Positions 1 to 6,860 of a DNA stretch of 30,519 nt are shown piece by piece. The notes beneath the pieces were generated by a model. That model worked only from the letters and a program-made list of their open reading frames with translations. It did not search any database and was not told the DNA's origin. Each line of letters opens with the position of its first letter. Positions within the stretch are counted from its first letter, which is position 1. Source of the DNA: JAAYKM01 sp964408155 (GTDB lineage Bacteria > Desulfobacterota > Syntrophia > Syntrophales > JAAYKM01); contig CAYOYJ010000008.1 of the NCBI GenBank assembly GCA_964408155.1, forward strand, positions 1 through 30,519. The letters run 5' to 3'. Both the position numbers and the translations under genes were made by a program.

Positions 1-19
1 CACTTGAGACTTTTCCCTT

Positions 20-487
20 GTGGCTGCGCGGAGCGCAGTCCGGATTCCGGTGGTCGGCGCCGCTTCGGCGACCTATCACCTTGTTTATCAGTTGGGCGGC
101 AAGTATGCGGTAATCAGCGTTAACGAAAAAATCAACCCCACCTTTCTCCGAGCCATCAAACTGGCGGATTGTGAAAACAGATTGACTTCCATGCGGTCTC
201 TGAAACGGCCGTTTTCCGTTCCCATGGACAGGCTGCCCTATACCCCGGAAGAACTGGAGGAGGAAATTGCGGACATCGCGGCAAAACAAGTCGAAGAAGA
301 GGGCGCCCAGATCATCGTCGTGGCTTTTACCCTACTCAACCTTTTTGTCAAGCCAGGCGCCCTTCAACGATTATCATCCCGGCTGAATGTGGTTTTCGTC
401 GATGCCCAGGCGATCGCTTTCAAAACAGCGGAAATGCTGGTGCGCTTAAAATTAAGTCACAGCGAGCGGGAATACCCCCTCTTGTAG
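20..487 (+). CDS. Asp/Glu/hydantoin racemase-like protein, C-terminal part (partial; possible pseudogene or selenoprotein)
   Basis: The reading frame resembles the C-terminal two thirds of the Asp/Glu/hydantoin racemase family: an AARSAVRIPVVG stretch where the family has 'AARE-VDIPVVG', then a central alpha/beta region and a VVFVDAQAIAFKTAEMLVRL helix near the end. The GTG at 20 has no Shine-Dalgarno sequence and falls inside the conserved domain, so it is probably not the real start. The frame is open back to a TGA at 5-7, and the residues after that TGA (DFSLVAAR) still align with the family pattern 'DPGL-AAR'. The gene therefore probably continues left of the window through a nonsense codon or a recoded UGA. 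The second catalytic Cys, usually in a GC-T/A-G context, appears replaced by VAFT. The family interconverts amino acid or hydantoin enantiomers; the substrate here is unknown and activity is doubtful. Confidence 0.6.
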   Translation: MAARSAVRIPVVGAASATYHLVYQLGGKYAVISVNEKINPTFLRAIKLADCENRLTSMRSLKRPFSVPMDRLPYTPEELEEEIADIAAKQVEEEGAQIIVVAFTLLNLFVKPGALQRLSSRLNVVFVDAQAIAFKTAEMLVRLKLSHSEREYPLL

Positions 488-525
488 CCGACACGATCAG
501 CGAAGCCTTTCTCAAAAAAACCAAC

Positions 526-549
526 AAAAGGGGGCTTAAGCCCCCTTTT
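526..549. terminator. Bidirectional Rho-independent terminator
   Basis: A 24-bp perfect palindrome: AAAAGGGGG, CTTAAG centre, CCCCCTTTT. It gives a GC-rich stem with A/T tails in both directions. It lies between the convergent racemase-like gene (+) and the DUF364 gene (-), so it can stop transcription from both sides. Confidence 0.9.
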
Positions 550-565
550 AAAATCACCCATCATG

Positions 566-1318
566 TCAAGGGTTCAGGCGCAGGGTGTTTTTACGAACGG
601 CTGCACCGAAATACGCCATGCCACCGCCCTCGCTGATCGTCTGCATCACAGATGCAATATCGACGACGATAACTCCGGAGAGAAACGTTACGCCTAAAGG
701 TTGAAATATCTCGGAAATAAATGGGGTCGATGCACCCAAGAGTACCACCTCGCGGCAATTTCTCGCCGCATCAATCAGTCCGTCGGCGGTGCCGTTGATC
801 AAAGACGTGGAAGTAATCACAGCAATATCGCAGCGGGGCAGTTCTTCATAGGCCCGCTCAGCCGGCAATACGCCGGCTTCCCGATCTTCATCGATTTCAA
901 AAATGACCAGTTCCCGCACGCACTTCCGGATCGGATTCACCAAGGGACCGAAGTACCCGACCATTCCCACCCGGTCTTGTTGCGCCAACTGCAGCATGTT
1001 CAGTATATCGCCTCCGGCCTGCTGAGCGGAAACATCATTGACCAAGGCATTGATCGTGCTCAATCCCAGAGACGATTCAAGCAGGGAAGGGGATCCGAAG
1101 TACTCCACAAGCTCATGGCTTGACTTTCCCTTCAGGGGACGTTTTCCCGTAAAGACGGAACAGCCATGATACAGACCCTCCTTGAAAGTAAAGGCCACGC
1201 CGCAACGACCATCCTCCAAGCAAACACCGGTATACCCAAGACCCATACGCACATCGACAATCTGCTTTTCACTAACGTGTTCTCTGACGTACTTTTTAAC
1301 CTGGTCAGCAATAGACAT
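566..1318 (-). CDS. DUF364 family protein (DUF4213-like N-terminus), putative metal-chelation protein
   Basis: This 250-residue protein has the two-part architecture of DUF364 proteins: an N-terminal DUF4213-like alpha/beta domain (about residues 1-95) and a C-terminal Rossmann-like DUF364 domain (about 110-250). Visible motifs include VGMVGYFGPLV near residue 117, CDIAVITSTSLINGTADGL near 163 and VVLLGASTPF near 192. DUF364 has been linked to heavy-metal chelation from structure, but its biochemical role is not established. The ATG lies one nucleotide after the stop of the NifU-like gene and has a GGAGGG Shine-Dalgarno within that gene's end, so the two are translationally coupled. That partnership fits metal or Fe-S handling. 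A second, divergent DUF364 protein is encoded at 12903-13628. Confidence 0.85.
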   Translation of the reverse strand: MSIADQVKKYVREHVSEKQIVDVRMGLGYTGVCLEDGRCGVAFTFKEGLYHGCSVFTGKRPLKGKSSHELVEYFGSPSLLESSLGLSTINALVNDVSAQQAGGDILNMLQLAQQDRVGMVGYFGPLVNPIRKCVRELVIFEIDEDREAGVLPAERAYEELPRCDIAVITSTSLINGTADGLIDAARNCREVVLLGASTPFISEIFQPLGVTFLSGVIVVDIASVMQTISEGGGMAYFGAAVRKNTLRLNP

Positions 1319-1319
1319 T

Positions 1320-1775
1320 TTAATAATCCCTCCGCCATGGTTCCCGCCGGGTCAGAAAATAATCCCGGATGGCCTCTTTTATTGTATTTGTTGCAAGTTC
1401 GGCACAATGCTCATCCTCCGGCGGCAGGCCATGCAAGCCGGCCAGAATGTCCGACGCCTCAATCATGAGCGCCTCGCCGATCGTTTTTCCATGGGCAAGT
1501 TCCGCCCCCATATTTCCAGATGCGACGGAGGTGATGCAACCGCTTGTCGCAAACCGCACATCGACTATCCGCTCATCCCTTACCCGGAGAAAGAACTCCA
1601 TTTCATCTCCGCAACTTCCGACCTTTTTCCCGTATCCTTCCGGTCGATCTATCTGCCCCATATGGCGCGGATCCAGCCAGTTTTTCAAAACCGCGTCTGA
1701 ATACCGGCCCCGAACCCCCTCCTCCAGGGCATTGCGTACTGCCTGCACAGCCTCTTCCAATTCATTTTCATCCAT
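1320..1775 (-). CDS. NifU/IscU-like Fe-S cluster scaffold protein
   Basis: The protein has the NifU N-terminal (IscU-type) scaffold fold. Counting from an upstream GTG at 1784, the three cluster-ligand Cys are in GSCGD (residue 58, followed by the conserved Asp), SGCITSVASGN (83) and EHCAEL (127), in the usual order. Family members hold a nascent 2Fe-2S or 4Fe-4S cluster and pass it to apoproteins in the cytoplasm. I chose the ATG at 1775 because the GGGAG sequence sits only about 2 nt from the GTG at 1784 but about 11 nt from this ATG; either is possible. It is followed without gap by the DUF364 gene. No IscS desulfurase is seen nearby, so it is a stand-alone scaffold of the SUF/NIF-like kind found in anaerobes. 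About 20 residues precede the usual IscU core. Confidence 0.88.
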   Translation of the reverse strand: MDENELEEAVQAVRNALEEGVRGRYSDAVLKNWLDPRHMGQIDRPEGYGKKVGSCGDEMEFFLRVRDERIVDVRFATSGCITSVASGNMGAELAHGKTIGEALMIEASDILAGLHGLPPEDEHCAELATNTIKEAIRDYFLTRREPWRRDY

Positions 1776-1908
1776 CAATTCCACATCTCCCTGTCAAAAC
1801 AAATCTCTTATTTTTGTACCCCGGCTTTTCCGTGCGAATTCGGATAAACGGCAGAGATACTATTCCGGAAAGATCAAAATACATGCCAAGCACCATTTTC
1901 TGACGAAT

Positions 1909-1934
1909 GCGTAAAAATCATTATGATGTTACGC
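1909..1934. promoter_or_regulatory. Imperfect 26-bp palindrome upstream of the NifU-like gene (candidate operator)
   Basis: Outer arms GCGTAA/TTACGC enclose inner arms ATCAT/ATGAT. The element lies roughly 130 nt upstream of the NifU-like start, in a 230-nt intergenic stretch that I cannot otherwise explain. A dimeric regulator site is the simplest reading, but I cannot match it to a known consensus. Confidence 0.4.
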
Positions 1935-2008
1935 GCTTACAAACAGCAGGTGCGGGGTGGATAAATAAGGGTTGCATTTTTACGACCTTGCTTCATTCTC
2001 CGTACCTG

Positions 2009-2058
2009 ACAAAAAGCCATCCCCTGCCTGCCGGTAATCTCCGGTCAGACAGGGGATG
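2009..2058 (-). terminator. Rho-independent terminator of the MoaD-like transcript
   Basis: On the minus strand CATCCCCTG/CAGGGGATG arms and an inner CCGG/CCGG pair form a strong hairpin (2018-2058), followed by a TTTTT run at 2015-2011. It lies just after the small ORF that ends at 2074. Confidence 0.85.
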
Positions 2059-2073
2059 TTGAACCCATGTTAT

Positions 2074-2307
2074 TTAGCATTTCCTCGGAGGAGACGGTTG
2101 AGGCAGTTTTTTCACCTTCACCTTGGCCGCAGACTCCTTGGCCCCGGGTGTACAACAGGTTTGCTTAGTACCGCAACCGAGTCGGGCGTTAAAACAACCA
2201 CCTCCCAAGCGGGTTATGGGGTTAAGAGAGACAGTCCGGTTCGTCGCATCGGACATGTCTGCGGCTTCCGGACGGATATCTTCCATCAAAACGGCATAGC
2301 CGGTCAA
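2074..2307 (-). CDS. Small Cys-rich hypothetical protein
   Basis: I do not recognise this 77-codon frame. Its C-terminal half contains a cluster of five Cys (CFNARLGCGTKQTCC) followed by a Lys/Pro-rich tail. It sits between the MoaD-like gene and the terminator at 2009-2058, which suggests a co-transcribed gene. The TTG at 2307 has no clear Shine-Dalgarno; ATG at 2286 is an alternative. The same frame stays open upstream as far as the MoaD-like stop codon (TGA at 2361-2359), so it could also be the tail of a longer product. Coding status is uncertain. Confidence 0.35.
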   Translation of the reverse strand: MTGYAVLMEDIRPEAADMSDATNRTVSLNPITRLGGGCFNARLGCGTKQTCCTPGAKESAAKVKVKKLPQPSPPRKC

Positions 2308-2358
2308 GGCGGATCGGAAGTACGCCTTCAGCCAAACCGGAACGCCCCTTGTGAAAGC

Positions 2359-2661
2359 TCAATCATTCAAGAAACTCAAACTGGGCAGTGTCACCGCATC
2401 CATGAGTACAAGCCGGTCGTGATCCTTGATCGGCACATCAAGCATGCCGTCACCAATGCGCTTCTCGTCCAAGTACATTCTGTACTGCGCATCAAGATGC
2501 CCTTCTTTACCAACCATCAACTCGTAGACATTTCCCTTCTCCGGCAGTTTAATCGCTTTCAACCAGTCTCCCAGGGTGGATCCTTCGGGAAGTTGCATGA
2601 CCTTTTCACCCCAGCCGAGGACCTTGCGCACGTTGAGTATTGCACCAATTGACACTAACAT
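2359..2661 (-). CDS. MoaD/ThiS-like beta-grasp protein without a C-terminal diglycine
   Basis: This 100-residue protein fits the MoaD/ThiS ubiquitin-like family: an N-terminal strand SIGAILNVRKVLGWG, a middle LPEGSTLGDWLKAI segment and a C-terminal VPIKDHDRLVLMDAV where family members carry 'L-DGD-V-L-P-V-GG'. The ATG at 2661 is chosen because AAAGGAGGG lies 7 nt upstream; an earlier in-frame start would add 27 unlike residues. Family members carry sulfur as a C-terminal thiocarboxylate in molybdopterin, tungstopterin or thiamine synthesis, which needs Gly-Gly at the end. Here the protein ends in SFLND, so it either acts differently or continues past the stop. It is probably transcribed with the small Cys-rich ORF to the terminator at 2009-2058. 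Confidence 0.75.
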   Translation of the reverse strand: MLVSIGAILNVRKVLGWGEKVMQLPEGSTLGDWLKAIKLPEKGNVYELMVGKEGHLDAQYRMYLDEKRIGDGMLDVPIKDHDRLVLMDAVTLPSLSFLND

Positions 2662-3107
2662 GACATATCCCTCCTTTCGATAACATCTTCCGTTAAAGTC
2701 AACTGCTACCGGACGAAGCAACTGAACGTCACAACACACCATGACTCATGTGTTTTATTGTGAAAGCGCTTTCATGATCGGATACGAATCGGGGATGGAA
2801 ACCAACAGCCATCGACGGATGGTCAGCAACACGGCATGTAGAACGGGATAATTCGGAGAAAACGAACTGCTTTTTCAGGTGTGTTATCAAAGAACATTTG
2901 CTTCGCTCCTCCAAAAACGCCGTGGGCCTTCATGATTATCGACATGCCCTGCCTTTCTGCCTGCTCGTCTGCAAGAGTTAAAATCTCTTTTATATAAAAT
3001 AATTTCTGTAATCCTGGTTGTCAATCCGTCATACCTGTTTGCTGATGATCACCCGGGTGTGATGCCGCTTTAATAAAACAAGACAGATAAAAACCGCGCC
3101 CTGTCCG
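2662..3107. other. Intergenic region upstream of the MoaD-like gene
   Basis: This 446-nt AT-richer stretch holds the MoaD-like promoter region, the palindrome at 2761-2774 and, near 3065-3095 on the minus strand, a weak GACAG/CTGTC hairpin with a T-rich tail that may end the operon finishing at 3108. Short frames here lack family resemblance and I do not call them. Confidence 0.5.
2761..2774. promoter_or_regulatory. Perfect 14-bp palindrome, LacI/cre-like operator candidate
   Basis: TGAAAGCGCTTTCA is a perfect palindrome with the central CG and half-site form typical of LacI/GalR-family (including cre-type) operators. It lies about 100 nt upstream of the MoaD-like start. No LacI-family gene is in the window, so the regulator would be encoded elsewhere. 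Confidence 0.5.
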
Positions 3108-4001
3108 TTATCCGCATTTCACTTCTTTTCCGTCTGATAAGAAATTCCATATAGTTATAATATCCTCCACACAGGGGGCGTCGGTTTCTACGACAGACTG
3201 AGCCTTTAACTGGGCCTGCGTGACCGAACGGTCATAACGGATACGCCCCGCGATCTCTGATCCTGAAAGAACGGCCTGCTTCTCGATGCGCTCCGTCATT
3301 CGGGGATTCAAATCCCACTTGTTCACACAAACGGCGGCGGGAATGCTGAAGTGCCTTGCCAGAGAAAGGACTCTTTCCAGATCATGTTCCCCGGACACAG
3401 TCGGCTCCGTTACCACCAGAATTTGACCGGCTCCTGTAATAGATGCAATCACCGGACAGCCTATTCCCGGGGGGCCGTCCACAATAATCAGATTACCCTT
3501 TTCCTCCGCCGCGATGCGTGCCGCTTCGCGACGCACCATAGACACCAGCTTGCCGGAATTTTCGGCGGCAACACCCAGCCGGGCATGCACCATGGAACCG
3601 TAAGGCGTTTCCGAAACCATCCATTCACCGCAGAGACGCTCCGGGAAATCGACAGCCCGGACCGGACAGATCCGAACACAGACACCGCACCCTTCGCAGG
3701 AAATCGGATCAATTTTAAAAAGCGTTGGCTGCCCCGGTTTCTGTATTTCTTTTACAGCATCAAAGCGACAGGCATCGGCACAAATACCGCAGCCGATACA
3801 GTGTTCCGGACGAATGAACGCCTCCCGGCCGCTGTAAAAATCGTGCCGCTCCTTAACCTGCGGATGAAGAACCAGATGCAGGTCTGCCGCATCAACATCA
3901 CAATCGGCAATGACCGGCTGATCGGCCAGGCAGGCAAACGAGGCCGTCAGGCTGGTTTTTCCCGTGCCTCCCTTGCCGCTGATGACAACCAGTTCTCTCA
4001 A
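3108..4001 (-). CDS. MinD-superfamily P-loop ATPase with inserted 2x[4Fe-4S] ferredoxin domain
   Basis: The N-terminus carries a deviant Walker A motif GKGGTGKTS (residues 9-17). A bacterial ferredoxin domain is inserted with Cys 68/71/74/78 and 102/105/108/112 (CIGCGICADAC and CEGCGVCVRIC). The ATPase fold then resumes with VDGPPGIGCPV and VVTEPTVSGEHDL. This arrangement is a known family of MinD/Mrp-like proteins in anaerobes, thought to couple ATP hydrolysis to Fe-S cluster or electron transfer; its exact role is not established. The start is TTG at 4001, which overlaps the methyltransferase stop as TTGA; a longer frame from 4064 would add 21 unlike residues. A second, divergent copy lies at 5849-6739. 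The pair probably works together, possibly as a heterodimer (inference). Confidence 0.88.
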   Translation of the reverse strand: MRELVVISGKGGTGKTSLTASFACLADQPVIADCDVDAADLHLVLHPQVKERHDFYSGREAFIRPEHCIGCGICADACRFDAVKEIQKPGQPTLFKIDPISCEGCGVCVRICPVRAVDFPERLCGEWMVSETPYGSMVHARLGVAAENSGKLVSMVRREAARIAAEEKGNLIIVDGPPGIGCPVIASITGAGQILVVTEPTVSGEHDLERVLSLARHFSIPAAVCVNKWDLNPRMTERIEKQAVLSGSEIAGRIRYDRSVTQAQLKAQSVVETDAPCVEDIITIWNFLSDGKEVKCG

Positions 4002-4663
4002 TTTTCCCGCCCTCTTCCCGTTTCCGGCGGTTTGGTTCCGGTGATGATGTAAAGTGCCGCCCAAATCGGATCCTGACTTTCAAACAGTTCTCCCTGGCGG
4101 ACACCCATGAAGTATTCCGCATGCACCTGAAAACGCTCCGCCATGGTCTGCTCAATCGCCTTTAAATCCGTGTGGCGGATCTTGCGGACGTAAGAATCGG
4201 AATCGGACATCTTCTCTTTGAAAAAGGCCGATTCCCCATTCAACAGCATGACGATGATGCGGCCGCCGGGCCGCAAGACCAGGGCTGTTTTCGTCAGCGC
4301 TTTCCCGTAGTCTTCAATGAACTGCAGGGACACGACATAAATGACCGCATCAAACGAAGATTCCGGTAAAGTTACGTCCTCGATTCCGGCCGCAATCGTC
4401 CGGATCTGATCCGGAGCATGAACCAGGGCTTCCCGGGATATATCAAGACCGGTCACCCGGAACCCCTGTTTGCTCAATTCTCCTTCAATAAACGCGGGGC
4501 CGCATCCGACACTCAAAATATCACGGCATCCTGACAGATGCGTTAACAGATAATCCCGTTCAGCCTGAAAAACGGCCTGCCAGAAATCCTTGCGGCAGGA
4601 TTCAACATAGCGGTTCATCATCTTGGGGTCTTCATCCAAACGGTGACTCTCTTCGTTCTTCAT
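3998..4663 (-). CDS. Class I SAM-dependent methyltransferase
   Basis: A 221-residue protein with a methyltransferase type 11-like core. Motif I is ILSVGCGPAFIEGEL (about residues 49-63), the acidic ribose-binding residue is in VTGLDIS (about 70-76), and the post-motif LRPGGRIIVMLL is near 130-141. The N-terminal FWQAVFQAERDYLL helix is typical of small-molecule methyltransferases. The substrate cannot be told. Its ATG overlaps the stop of the radical SAM gene by 4 nt (ATGA), and its own stop overlaps the start of the MinD-ferredoxin gene, so all three are translationally coupled. In this setting it may modify a cofactor or a metal-binding partner rather than a tRNA, but that is inference. Confidence 0.85.
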   Translation of the reverse strand: MKNEESHRLDEDPKMMNRYVESCRKDFWQAVFQAERDYLLTHLSGCRDILSVGCGPAFIEGELSKQGFRVTGLDISREALVHAPDQIRTIAAGIEDVTLPESSFDAVIYVVSLQFIEDYGKALTKTALVLRPGGRIIVMLLNGESAFFKEKMSDSDSYVRKIRHTDLKAIEQTMAERFQVHAEYFMGVRQGELFESQDPIWAALYIITGTKPPETGRGREN

Positions 4664-5628
4664 GATTCAGCTTCCGTATTTTTGGAACGGACGATCGCAT
4701 AAAAATATCGTCCTCCGGACAGTATCCTTCTTAACTTTCCCGTCTCAACCAGATTTTCCATGTATTTCAGGACTTCTGTCGGATGAATGCCCAGACCACT
4801 CGCCACTTCGGATGAGGTGCAGGGCCGCCTGCCGAGCAACGCCACGATGTCCCCTTCTTTTGATTCTGGAATATCGGATTTCATGGTTTCTTGATCAGCT
4901 TTTTCCATAATGATGTCGACCTTACCCGGAAAAATTTCCCGCAGAGCGGTCAGCTGTTCCAGGAAAAGCGGGCAGGCAAATCCTTCGGACGGCGGACGGC
5001 AGACGGTGTTGAGATGGGTTATCGCCGGGCCGATGCGTTCCACCAATTCGGCAATCTTTTTTACCTCCGCCTTAACACCCGTTACACCTGCCAGCAAGAG
5101 AACCTCAAGCCGGACTTCGCCCGGAAAACGCCGGGTGAAGTCGACCAATCCTTCGACGATCCTGTCAAAAGAAAGATCCGGGTGTGGACGGTTTACGTAC
5201 TGGAACAAGGCTTCATCACCTGCATCTAAAGAAGGCAGGACGACATCCGCTTCCATTAACGCGTCCTGTACCTCCTTCGTCCACAACAACGATCCGTTGG
5301 TTAAAACCGCAACGGGAACATTCGTCATTTCCTTTATCCCACAAATCACATCTCTGACGGCACGATTGAGGGTCGGTTCTCCGGAACCGGCAAGGGTAAT
5401 GAAATCCACCTCTGTCTGGCGCCTTAACTTCTCCCTCAGTTCCGTCAGAATCTCCTGCGCCGGCATGTATTCCCGTCGTTCCAGCGTCTTGTGCGTAGTC
5501 GTCCCGAGTTGACAGTAAACGCAGTCATAACTGCACACTTTATGTGGCACCAGATCAACACCCAGAGATCTCCCCAAACGCCTTGATATGACCGGCCCGT
5601 AAATATGCCTGAGTGCAGCGCCGCCCAT
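4660..5628 (-). CDS. Radical SAM protein, Tyw1/COG0731-like, with C-terminal winged-helix domain
   Basis: The radical SAM 4Fe-4S motif is CSYDCVYC (Cys 32, 36, 39), followed by a SAM-binding GSGEPTLN segment near residues 82-89 and LTNGSLL in the next strand. The core resembles the wybutosine-type COG0731 group of Fe-S oxidoreductases that act on unknown substrates in many anaerobes. Residues about 253-312 look like a winged helix (TSSEVASGLGIHPTEVLKYM, then a wing ending GGRYFYAIV), an added DNA- or protein-binding module. The ATG shares one base with the FmdB stop (TAATG), and the gene's own end overlaps the methyltransferase start. The pairing with a methyltransferase and two ferredoxin-ATPases suggests a joint maturation task. 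The chemistry is not predictable from sequence. Confidence 0.87.
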   Translation of the reverse strand: MGGAALRHIYGPVISRRLGRSLGVDLVPHKVCSYDCVYCQLGTTTHKTLERREYMPAQEILTELREKLRRQTEVDFITLAGSGEPTLNRAVRDVICGIKEMTNVPVAVLTNGSLLWTKEVQDALMEADVVLPSLDAGDEALFQYVNRPHPDLSFDRIVEGLVDFTRRFPGEVRLEVLLLAGVTGVKAEVKKIAELVERIGPAITHLNTVCRPPSEGFACPLFLEQLTALREIFPGKVDIIMEKADQETMKSDIPESKEGDIVALLGRRPCTSSEVASGLGIHPTEVLKYMENLVETGKLRRILSGGRYFYAIVRSKNTEAES

Positions 5629-5888
5629 TATTCACTTCCGCAGGCCGATTGTCCGCACCGCTCATTGCGGCCGCAACAGGTCCTTCCCGTCTGTTCAAAA
5701 GCACAGCCGCCGCTTTTTTCACTCAAGCCGACGGCGCCGTCTTTCATGATGAATCCGGCTCCGCCACTGATCAGCCGGTGAACTTTCCCGCTGCATTCCG
5801 GACAATGCACAACCGGTGCTTCATTGATCCCCTGCCAGCGCTCGAATCTCAGTCTGCAGGATTCGCATTCATACTCATAAGTCGGCAT
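5628..5888 (-). CDS. FmdB-type zinc ribbon protein
   Basis: An 86-residue protein beginning MPTYEYECESC, the hallmark start of the FmdB/CxxC_CxxC_SSSS regulatory-protein family, with paired CxxC motifs (CESC and CPEC) forming a zinc ribbon. The tail is rich in Cys (CAFEQTGRTCCGRNERCGQSAC), more than is usual, so it could bind an additional metal or Fe-S cluster. AAGGAGG precedes the ATG, and the gene begins 40 nt inside the end of the upstream MinD-ferredoxin gene. Family members occur beside formamidase, formate and methylotrophy genes, but no single function is established. Confidence 0.85.
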   Translation of the reverse strand: MPTYEYECESCRLRFERWQGINEAPVVHCPECSGKVHRLISGGAGFIMKDGAVGLSEKSGGCAFEQTGRTCCGRNERCGQSACGSE

Positions 5889-6739
5889 GCTTCATCCTCC
5901 TTGTCTTTCACCATATTCAAAATCTTTTGCCGGAGATCTTCAAAGATCCGGCGATATTCAGGAAGCGCTTCGACCATTAAGCCTCCTTGGGAATAGACTT
6001 CCGCGATCCGCCTGTCTTCCGGTATTTCCAGCAGAAGTGGAATATGCGCTTCTTTACAGAAACGGTGAACCCGATCATCACCCACGCCCATTCTGTTCAC
6101 AACCACTCCGAAGGGGATGCCGATCACGCGCACCATATCAACAGCAAGCTTGAGATCATGAAGGCCAAAAGGTGTGGGCTCCGTAACCAGCACGACAAGG
6201 TCCGTATCGCGGATCGCCGCGATCACGGGGCAGGAGGTGCCGGGAGGCGCATCAAGGATTGCCGGTTCACCGCTTCGAAGACGTGATTTCACGCTGCGGA
6301 TCAGCGGCGGTGCGGTGGCGATGCCGACATCCAGCCGCCCCTGAATCAACCGGGTGTTTCCCGAATTCAGTATGCTGACCGTGCCTATCCGCTTGCCCAC
6401 CTCATGGATGGCCTGTCTGGGACAGATGCGCATGCAACCGCCGCAACCGTGGCACATCTCCGGAAATATCAACGGCGTCGCACCGAAGGAAACGATTGCG
6501 TGGTATTCACAGAACCGGCCGCATTCACCGCAACCGTCGCAGAGGGCTTCCTCGACCTGCGGGATGGGCATGGTGACGATTTCCTCCGTCGTCACTTGCC
6601 CCGGCAAAAACAGATGAGCATTGGGCTCTTCCACGTCACAGTCAAAAAGACTGACATCCGCACCCCATACCCGCGCCAGATTGACGGAAACCGTCGTCTT
6701 CCCGGTTCCTCCTTTTCCGGATGCAACCGCCAGAATCAT
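5849..6739 (-). CDS. MinD-superfamily P-loop ATPase with inserted 2x[4Fe-4S] ferredoxin domain (second copy)
   Basis: Deviant Walker A GKGGTGKTT lies at residues 8-16, followed by LFDCDVEEPN. The inserted ferredoxin domain has Cys 67/70/73/77 (CDGCGECGRFC) and 96/99/102/106 (CHGCGGCMRIC). The MinD fold resumes with LDAPPGTSCPVIAAI and VTEPTPFGLHDL. The ATG is preceded by AAGGGGG at a good distance. It is clearly paralogous to the gene at 3108-4001 but diverged, with four small overlapping genes separating them. Paired MinD-ferredoxin ATPases of this kind are found together in many anaerobes, commonly near NifX-like and DUF5320 genes as here. The likely role is ATP-dependent Fe-S or electron transfer, by analogy with Mrp/NubA. 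The last 40 nt overlap the FmdB gene. Confidence 0.88.
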   Translation of the reverse strand: MILAVASGKGGTGKTTVSVNLARVWGADVSLFDCDVEEPNAHLFLPGQVTTEEIVTMPIPQVEEALCDGCGECGRFCEYHAIVSFGATPLIFPEMCHGCGGCMRICPRQAIHEVGKRIGTVSILNSGNTRLIQGRLDVGIATAPPLIRSVKSRLRSGEPAILDAPPGTSCPVIAAIRDTDLVVLVTEPTPFGLHDLKLAVDMVRVIGIPFGVVVNRMGVGDDRVHRFCKEAHIPLLLEIPEDRRIAEVYSQGGLMVEALPEYRRIFEDLRQKILNMVKDKEDEACRLMSMNANPAD

Positions 6740-6860
6740 CCGGCACCCCCTTGTTCGATCTCCATAAGCTCGGTATCAGAACGGCGCTGACAATTGTGAT
6801 AACAGTTCGAAACGCCGCGCCGTGTCCAGCTTGCTCAATTCAGGGTCAAATTGACCGTCC

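Noticed and set aside
1971..1987. GG-N10-GC spacing on the minus strand upstream of the NifU-like gene
   Set aside because: Only the invariant dinucleotides match; the rest of the -24 and -12 elements do not, and it lies nearly 200 nt from the gene.
2729..2914. 61-codon minus-strand frame upstream of the MoaD-like gene
   Set aside because: It covers the palindrome at 2761, has no convincing ribosome binding site and shows no family resemblance.
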